From Pisolithus tinctorius (Eukaryota; Basidiomycota; Agaricomycetes; Boletales; Pisolithaceae), in contig JANFAH010000003.1 of the NCBI GenBank assembly GCA_024663395.1, positions 1,860,001-1,924,000 of the forward strand: a DNA stretch of 64,000 bases. Direction: 5' to 3'. The notes under the pieces are model-generated. The model made no database searches and was not told where the DNA came from. It saw only the letters and a list, made by a program, of their open reading frames with translations. Below are positions 60,227-64,000 of the stretch, piece after piece. Position 1 is the first letter of the stretch. Each line of letters begins with the position of its first letter. A program made the translations under genes and the position numbers.

Positions 60227-60900
60227 AGCAAGTCGTCTATTACAACTCGTGTATCTACTCATGGTTTTGGCGAGGAGGCTAAGCGCTGAACAATCCTTCA
60301 GCGAGCATTCAACGCTCATAGTCGTCCGATGGCATAGGTAGCAAATGTGACGTAAGCATCACCTCTCGACTCTACTTCGGACAACGTGAACGGCAATGCC
60401 ATGTCTGTAGTGAGTACATGAGACTGGATCTCGTTAGTAGGCTACTCTGTGCTGGTCTGCATCATAGGCTGCTGAGGGAAATTGCACACGAATCGTACTG
60501 CATACTTGAACCCGAAAAAATGGGTGAGATACTATGCAGTCATTGGATCTCGCTGGACCTGGTCCGTCATTGAACGGGCACATTTATCAGCCCCGAGTAT
60601 CGTCCCCTACCTACAAAACTTCAGCCCAACGCAGGCAGACACTACACGAGACAAAACTACGTCATAAGCTGCAGTCTGTTCTAAGGAACACTGATTGTCG
60701 TTACTGGCGATGTGAAACTCGATACCATGTGATTTCAAATGACTTCATAGTGATCTCAGGATTACTTACCACGTACACCCAATTACTTCAGGGGAGCGTC
60801 ATGTTGACCTACAAGTGGATCTTCCAGTCGATCGACTGACGCAGTGGTCAGAATTAAAAACTATAAAAAGGCGAAAAAGGCGCTTCCCTTTCATCGCACG
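60227..60900. other. non-coding stretch before the Con-6 gene
   Basis: Holds the 3' UTR of the dehydrogenase and the Con-6 promoter. The 61- and 101-codon frames here have no motif. An AT-rich TATAAAAAGG sequence at 60862-60871, 30 bp upstream of the ATG at 60901, looks like a TATA box for the Con-6 gene. Confidence 0.5.
60862..60871 (+). promoter_or_regulatory. TATA-box-like element of the Con-6 gene
   Basis: The sequence tataaaaagg lies about 30 bp upstream of the Con-6 ATG in an otherwise mixed region. It fits a TATA box; most other genes in the window have none this clear. If it is the core box the 5' UTR is very short. Seen in sequence; function inferred. Confidence 0.5.
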
Positions 60901-61324
60901 ATGGCTGACCCTGGAAATGTGAGTCCTGCGCCTCGTTAAGCTGCGCCGTGCTAATGCTCAAACCGTAGATTATACGTGGCCACAGTATGTCCTTTGCGGT
61001 TGTACAGGAGTGTGGGCTGATCGTTTACAGAGGCTAACCTTGCGAACCCCCATACTTCCGAAGAGTCGAAAGAACGTTCCAGACAGGTCCTTGAAGAGTT
61101 GGAAGGTGGAGAGGGTGGCATGGGGGAGCCTACCTTCCAAAGGTCCCCCATGGAGAAGGATCCTGAAAATGTTGCTCGCGGTCTGAAGGTGAGGTCGAGG
61201 CGGTGATCATGCTACACGCTGAGATACTTAATACTTGAACCAGGCTGCTGTGAGCAACCCCCGCGTTTCTCAAGAAGCCAAGGAGCGTGACAAGCAGAGG
61301 CTCCAGGAACTCGAAGAAGACTAG
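60901..61324 (+). CDS. Con-6 family small protein (conidiation-specific 6 type)
   Basis: A 90-residue soluble protein with two Con-6 repeats: NIIRGHKANLANPHTSEESK-type text and ENVARGLKAAVSNPRVSQEAK, each followed by a helix (RSRQVLEELE, RDKQRLQELEED). Four exons are in phase: 60901-60918, 60969-60984, 61031-61188 and 61244-61324, all GT-AG. Exon 2 is only 16 nt. In ascomycetes Con-6 proteins are induced in conidia and stress; in a basidiomycete the role is unclear but may be stress or spore related. A TATA-like element and its small size suggest regulated, high expression. Confidence 0.88.
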
Positions 61325-61471
61325 GTCATCCCTGCGAACTTTGTGTGCTATGACATTTCCGTGATTGTCAGGTTATTGTGTCTTGTATGATACTCGATGA
61401 TTATCGATACATGAATGTTCGAACCCATCGCGCCGCGACGTGTCTCCCATCCGGCGAGCGATCACATCACT

Positions 61472-62105
61472 TTATTTTCTAAGTAAAATGAAAATTGGGT
61501 CGTTCAATACGATGTTTGCCATGTGGCGGAAGGACCCCGTTAGCGATAGCAGCAGTCCTCCAAATGATGCATACACCGTCCTAGGCGTTTGTTAACTTTC
61601 GCAGAGAGGATACAAGTCACGACGAAACGCACACTGTCTCGGCATTTCCTCCATCGAATCTGTAGACCTAAACCATGGCCTGTTTGCCTTGCACTGATTG
61701 ACGACTGATAAACGCTTACCCTTCCGTACATCACGTAGTCGTAATCTTCCTCGAGGCCCCTTCTACCCTTGCCATCGGGACGCCAAACATCCCTATCCTT
61801 GTCCTCCACATCAGCCCCTTCGCCAGCACCTGCTTGGGCACTGTCACGCGACAAGGACGATGCGAGAGCCATAGCAACAGTTTGGTCATTTGATACATGG
61901 AATAGTTCTACGTCATAGTCCAGTGTCATGTCCATGTCGTAGTTTTTCGACCGCGCGTACAACCGAGACACTGTGTGGAGATAGATCCCAGCCACGGGTG
62001 ACAAACGACAGACGACAAACCTCTGTCAAATTTTCTCCCTTCTTTGTCGATAGCATAGATGGTGAAGATATCGTCGAAGACGACGTTTGATGATGTCGAC
62101 GACAT
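61472..62105 (-). CDS. RPB8: RNA polymerase I/II/III shared subunit RPB8 (RPABC3)
   Basis: Subunit shared by all three nuclear RNA polymerases. Four exons; start MSSTSSNVVFDDIFTIYAID at 62105, then KFDRVSRLYARSKNYDMDM, DYDVELFHVSNDQTVAMAL, DYDYVMYGRVYRFD and the C-terminal VYASFGGLLLSLTGSFRHMA with the end ILLRK at 61472. The third exon is about 35 nt (61667-61633). All introns are GT-AG and in phase; total about 159 residues, normal apart from an acidic insert (GAGEGADVEDKDRD) in the loop between the two halves of the OB-fold. Confidence 0.93.
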
Positions 62106-62476
62106 GATACGGTTAAAGCACAAACTGTCGTGCGTGTGAAATACCAGTGTATGTAGTAGTATTACTTCTATGAGTCGATTACAGCAAGTACCTGCGGCAA
62201 CTACTTGTAGTGCTCTACAGCGAAGGAACAAGGCCGGAAAAAATTGGACCGGGTATGATCAGGAAGATTGAAGAGAATTCGATTCCTGTGAGGCTCCCGA
62301 CGTACTCCTTCAACATCTGCAGCGAAAGAATTTGTCTACCATGCTCACTTGATCCTTCACTGGTACTTTCAAACACCGGCTTCCTGTGCGGGTAAGATGT
62401 GGTTTTGTGGCATGTTTCGTCTGAACCGCTTGTCATGACGAAAACAGCGAATCTAAACCTATCAATGATACCAGCA
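62106..62476. other. stretch between the RPB8 start and the MMM1 stop
   Basis: Both genes are on the minus strand, so this holds the MMM1 3' UTR and the RPB8 promoter. The 129-codon minus-strand frame (62604-62215) overlaps the end of MMM1 in another frame and has no motif. No other gene seen. Confidence 0.5.
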
Positions 62477-63566
62477 TCATGCAGGAGTCTCAACCGTCGC
62501 GTTATTGTGTATTGCAGCCTTGATCTCGGACACACTCGCAAGGCCAGGCAAACCGACCTTCCAAGTCCCCTTCGCGGCGAGTACTCGGCGAACTTGGCAC
62601 TCAATTAAATCATGGAGCTTGGGCACGTCTTTGAGCATAGCACGGCTACCCATCAGTGACGTAGTCTTCAACCTGAGTGTAAAGTCTGGAGGTAATGAGA
62701 CAGATAAAACAGGCGGAGCATCTCCAGGTGATGGAGCGGAGAGGACAATCTGTTACAACGTCAGTGCGAGAAAGACATCACCCTCGCAGGCGTTACTTAC
62801 AGAAGATTCAAATCGGGAAAGAGAGATTGTGAGCGAAACTGGGAGCCGGACAAAAGACGACATTGGATAGTTGAAAAGATACGTGGTAGAAAGTGAAACA
62901 GAGATAGTATCGGAATAGGACATATCAAACTTGACATACTGCATCGAGTAAGTACGCACTCGGAAAGCAAGTACGAAGTGGACTAACCGGCAGTGCGTCA
63001 TGGGCTTCGCTGGCATCTACCATTTGGGCATTAAACAGCTGGGGTGCAGAGTTCCCGAGGTCAACGGCATGTACAGTGATGTGATCCTAGGATAGGCGAG
63101 TCAACGCGCAGATACAGAGCACAGTCTGATATTAACCCACTAAGAAGTTACGAGGTCGTATGGTGTTGGCGTAAGCTTCTACTTGCTGTCTGGCGACTTC
63201 AATCCCTTCGAGTCCAGTTAGCTCATTTTGTAACTTGGCACGATAGACGTCAATGACCTGGAAAGCGTCGGGAAAAATTCAATACATAAACGGGTGATCT
63301 ACCTGACGCGCGAGCAAGTTGAACCAGGCAGTGGACTCAAGGCTCGCTTCGGGGGTACCGTCCTCCTCGACTTTGGGTGTGCGGCTCCACGACGGGTGGT
63401 CAGGTACTGTACGAGGATGGAAATTCTGTATATTGGGCTGTTCGATCGGTGAAATGAAAAAAAGGTACTTGAGCACAAGTGCAAGGAGGACCAGTATTGA
63501 CAGTTGACCGAGAACGAGGCCTTGCGTGAAGGTCGGCGTCAGTGAGAATATGTAGTTGCTGCTCAT
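62477..63566 (-). CDS. MMM1: ERMES subunit MMM1 (maintenance of mitochondrial morphology 1)
   Basis: ER-anchored SMP-domain lipid-transfer protein of the ER-mitochondria encounter structure. The start MSSNYIFSLTPTFTQGLVLG and the single N-terminal span LSILVLLALVLKYLFF are typical. The SMP domain follows: STAWFNLLARQ-VIDVYRAKL, DHITVHAVDLGNSAPQL, FDMSYSDTISVSLSTTYLFN, LPVSLTISLSRFESS, DFTLRLKTTSLMGSRAML and ECQVRRVLAAKGTWKVGLPG. Five exons with GT-AG introns in phase; the end is ATVETPA at 62477. The C-terminus lacks the longer tail of some ascomycete homologues. Confidence 0.95.
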
Positions 63567-63762
63567 GACGACGACGAGGACGGCGACCGCACGACGAGAC
63601 TTGTCCTGAGTTGAGGACTCTCAGCTCATACAAGGTGTGTTTCTAACGGAGGTCGTTGCCGGCCTCACGTAGCGCGTCTGACCACAGCCAGCCTGGCTTG
63701 TCAACACACAGCAACTTCATTCCCGCGTCCTGCCGAGACCTTCTGGTGAGGTCGGCCCTGCT

Positions 63763-64000
63763 ATGTCCACGAAGGAACGTGGTGACTGCTCAGAAAGTCA
63801 CCCAGGTATGTGTTTCACTGCTAATATCAATGCTATAGCTCCATGTCCATACGTTACCACAGTAAACTGCGAAGATGCCCTATCGCAAAGACTGGTCGCC
63901 TTGGTTTCGTGGCCAGCTGCACCTCGCACCGATTCATTGGTTCGTACAGCGTTAACAAATATCGGACAAGTCGAACTATTGCAGAGCCTACCTATCGCTC
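63763..64000 (+). CDS. partial gene at the right edge, product unknown
   Basis: ATG at 63763 begins MSTKERGDCSESHP, then a GT-AG intron (donor gtatgt, acceptor before TAAACTGCG) leads to VNCEDALSQRLVALVSWP and LVRTALTNIGQVELLQSLPI, open to the window end. It reads away from MMM1, with 196 bp between start codons. A helical hydrophilic protein is suggested; I do not recognise it. A longer 5' exon is possible, since the frame is open upstream of the ATG. Confidence 0.45.
   Translation, partial: MSTKERGDCSESHPGMCFTANINAIAPCPYVTTVNCEDALSQRLVALVSWPAAPRTDSLVRTALTNIGQVELLQSLPIA

Overview
This is a gene-dense fungal window of about 64 kb, almost certainly from a basidiomycete (Agaricomycotina). The gene products are fungal or eukaryotic, nearly every gene is broken by many short introns of about 45-75 nt, UTRs and intergenic gaps are short, and several predicted proteins are of types I associate with mushroom-forming fungi. 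I see no transposon, tRNA, rRNA or CRISPR array. About 34 protein genes can be supported. Most gene models were rebuilt by hand by joining exons so that splice sites, reading phase and family motifs all agreed.

Layout, left to right. 0-10.5 kb: INO80 subunit Ies1, an unknown Ser/Pro-rich protein, saccharopine dehydrogenase LYS1 (lysine synthesis), a TTC1-like TPR protein, inner-membrane peptidase IMP1, a MYND-finger/MSS51-like protein and Elongator subunit ELP4. 10.5-27 kb: an LRR-DH-PH Rho exchange factor, an amino acid permease, a kinase-like protein, an unknown basic/Pro-rich protein and an LRR (RNI-like) protein, separated by the longest non-coding gaps (1.3 kb and 1.8 kb). 27-41 kb: an unknown soluble-plus-membrane protein, Golgi protein TVP23, a dual-specificity phosphatase, NADH-cytochrome b5 reductase CBR1, DLT1-like protein, a large unrecognised helical protein and RNA polymerase III subunit RPC5. 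41-54 kb: adenylate kinase 6 (FAP7), TFIIH cyclin H, a DUF1764 protein, SWI/SNF subunit SWI1, an alpha-arrestin, Rab5 and a peroxisomal acyl-CoA synthetase. 54-64 kb: a large CNH-like/GYF protein, D-2-hydroxyglutarate dehydrogenase, a Con-6 protein, RNA polymerase subunit RPB8, ER-mitochondria tether MMM1 and a partial gene at the right edge.

The genes do not form one pathway. Many are housekeeping genes of transcription and chromatin (IES1, ELP4, RPC5, CCL1, SWI1, RPB8) or of mitochondria and membranes (IMP1, MMM1, CBR1, TVP23, RAB5, arrestin). Several pairs are head to head over 90-360 bp, and one pair is tail to tail with stop codons about 5 bp apart.

The most unusual signals are in gene structure: at least seven introns appear to have GC-AG rather than GT-AG ends (both introns of the adenylate kinase gene among them), and there are several micro-exons required by reading phase (4, 10, 16 and 23 nt, plus coding end-exons of 5 and 8 nt). 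The most interesting proteins are the CNH-like/GYF protein, the LRR-RhoGEF fusion, the HGD-type kinase-like protein and the soluble-plus-membrane unknown. I did not find evidence for a clearly new defence or mobile system.
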